A stretch of DNA of 64,000 bases, from assembly GCA_016859345.1 (NCBI GenBank), contig CM029126.1, positions 8,881,027-8,945,026 on the forward strand, written 5' to 3'. The DNA is from Istiophorus platypterus. Lineage: Eukaryota; Chordata; Actinopteri; Istiophoriformes; Istiophoridae. Both the position numbers and the translations under genes were made by a program. Of this stretch, positions 62,776 to 64,000 are shown piece by piece. Position 1 is the first letter of the stretch. Every line of letters starts with the position of its first letter. Below the pieces are notes generated by a model, which was not told where the DNA came from, ran no database searches, and saw only the letters and a list, made by a program, of their open reading frames with translations.

Positions 62776-63039
62776 TAGTATTTCATTTATCTGTAAACTA
62801 ATTTAATAGAGCAATACTGAAATAGAAAAAAAGCAACAGAGGTTTCCATTCTCGTCTAAGCTAATTTGCAGTCACTGTTCACTGTGTGTTTAAATTAGTT
62901 TAACATTCATTTTAATTTGAGTATGACAACAAAAGAACAAGTAATACAGACTGTCCTCATGTGTATATGCATATGTTCTGTAAACACTTCTTGTTTCAAT
63001 CTTGAAGCGTCCTGCACCTGTCTCTCTCCTGGTAGTTTC

Positions 63040-63844
63040 AGACACTCTGCTTTTGCTATGTGTTGAGTACTTTGAAGTCAGGAGTTCTTTTTTAAATCAG
63101 CAGATTTCAGCTCTCTCCAAGGTTTTCAATGGGATTTAGGACAGGAATCATTGCTGGCCAGTTTAAAACGGTCCATCTTCTCCTTTTCAATCGTTCTTTT
63201 GTGCTGCTGGATGTGTGCTTTGGGTCGTTGCCCTGCTAAAAGACCCAAGACCTTCGCCTCAATCTTAGTTTTCAAACACTGGGTACCACATTTAGCTCTA
63301 AAATGCCTCGATAATCATCTGATTTCATCGTTGCTTTATTACATTCAGTGCCTCCACAATGTTTTACTGTAGCTGTGGTGCTGCTAGGGTCTTTTTCCTA
63401 GTTGGATTCATTTTGCCGCCTATAAACAAACTGATACACTGTGTTCCCAAAGAGCTCTACTTTGGTAACCTCAGTCATAGTAGTATCCCAAAAGCATATG
63501 ACTTATCAATGAAAGTTTTTGCAAATGTTAATTTACCTTTTGTGTCTTTCTTTCAGTAGTGGCATCCTCCTTGACCTTCGTACATGGATCCCCACCTGGT
63601 TTGGCTGAAACCACCACTCCAGATTGGTCCAGGTCAGCCTGAAGCTCTTTAGATGTTTGTGTGCCATTTTATCCACAATCCACAACAATGCCACATCCTG
63701 GAAGCAATAGTTTCATGACTGTGAAACTTCTGTTGAAACAGGGATTTCAAGATCTTTGGCGATTGCCTTAGAGCCTTTGGAATTATTATGTTTTTTGATA
63801 GTAGCATTTCTCATTCTCTCAGACAGCTCTCTTGTCTTTGCCAT
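63040..63844 (-). pseudogene. Broken Tc1-like (Tc1/mariner) transposase
   Basis: A minus-strand ATG at 63842-63844 opens MAKTRELSERMRN and then KAIAKDLEIPVST, the helix-turn-helix start of Tc1-like transposases. The frame stops at 63713. Further along in shifted frames are VTKVELFGNTVYQFVYRRQN (like the ETKIELFG...VWRRKN block), NDPKHT-type sequence near 63223-63240 and NPIEN near 63096-63110, where a single missing base breaks the frame before the Trp-Arg-Glu-Leu block. The order of blocks matches a whole transposase, but several stops and frameshifts make it inactive. Terminal inverted repeats were not delimited, and the right one may lie at or beyond the window edge. Confidence 0.82.
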
Positions 63845-64000
63845 TGTGAAAAAGAAACTGGAAACACTCAGACCCTTTTTATGCAGTAAAACCATCGGTT
63901 AATTAAGGTCCTGTGAGCACTGAATATTAAGCACAGGTGACTCTCATTATAACTTTGGACTTTTTTATTAAATATTCTGTTTATACAGAAGTAGTTAATT

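Noticed and set aside
1..64000. tRNA, rRNA or known microRNA genes
   Set aside because: I saw no cloverleaf-type sequence with A and B boxes and no recognisable small-RNA sequence. I could not run a covariance search.

Overview
The window looks like genomic DNA from a ray-finned (teleost, probably percomorph) fish. It has two recognisable vertebrate genes with spliced structure, long AT-rich introns and intergenic DNA, abundant CA/TG and AT microsatellites, and several degenerate non-autonomous DNA transposons of kinds I recognise as common in spiny-rayed fishes. No tRNA, rRNA or prokaryotic feature was seen.

Layout. 1-3930 is AT-rich intergenic DNA. 3950-6900 is a CpG island that probably holds the scmh1 promoter, with a YY1-like site and a plausible non-coding first exon ending at 4221. 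It contains the most striking object in the window: about 2.16 kb of an apparently perfect 9-bp repeat, roughly 240 copies, with three CpGs per unit and no stop codon in any frame. 8618-21463 carries the exons of scmh1 on the plus strand, a Polycomb (PRC1-associated) protein: two MBT repeats, a basic AT-hook-like linker, an SLED domain and a C-terminal SAM domain. Thirteen exons (8985-21463) join in one open frame of 690 codons plus stop. The extreme N-terminus is unresolved. The 3' UTR ends near 22240. 22.2-29.1 kb is intergenic. 29.15-32.3 kb is cited4 on the minus strand, a CBP/p300-binding transcriptional co-regulator, with one coding exon, a 1-kb intron in the 5' UTR and a CCAAT/TATA-like promoter. 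The two genes converge.

32.4-64 kb is gene-poor. It holds a 500-N assembly gap (45001-45500), a possible short first coding exon on the minus strand beside the gap, two weaker exon-like segments on the plus strand, four recognisable dispersed repeat copies, two perfect hairpins (22-bp and 35-bp arms) and a broken Tc1-like transposase at the right edge.

Both identified genes act in chromatin and transcription, Scmh1 in Polycomb silencing and Cited4 in CBP/p300 co-activator control. Their proximity is best explained by conserved synteny (they are close neighbours on human 1p34) and not by a shared pathway.
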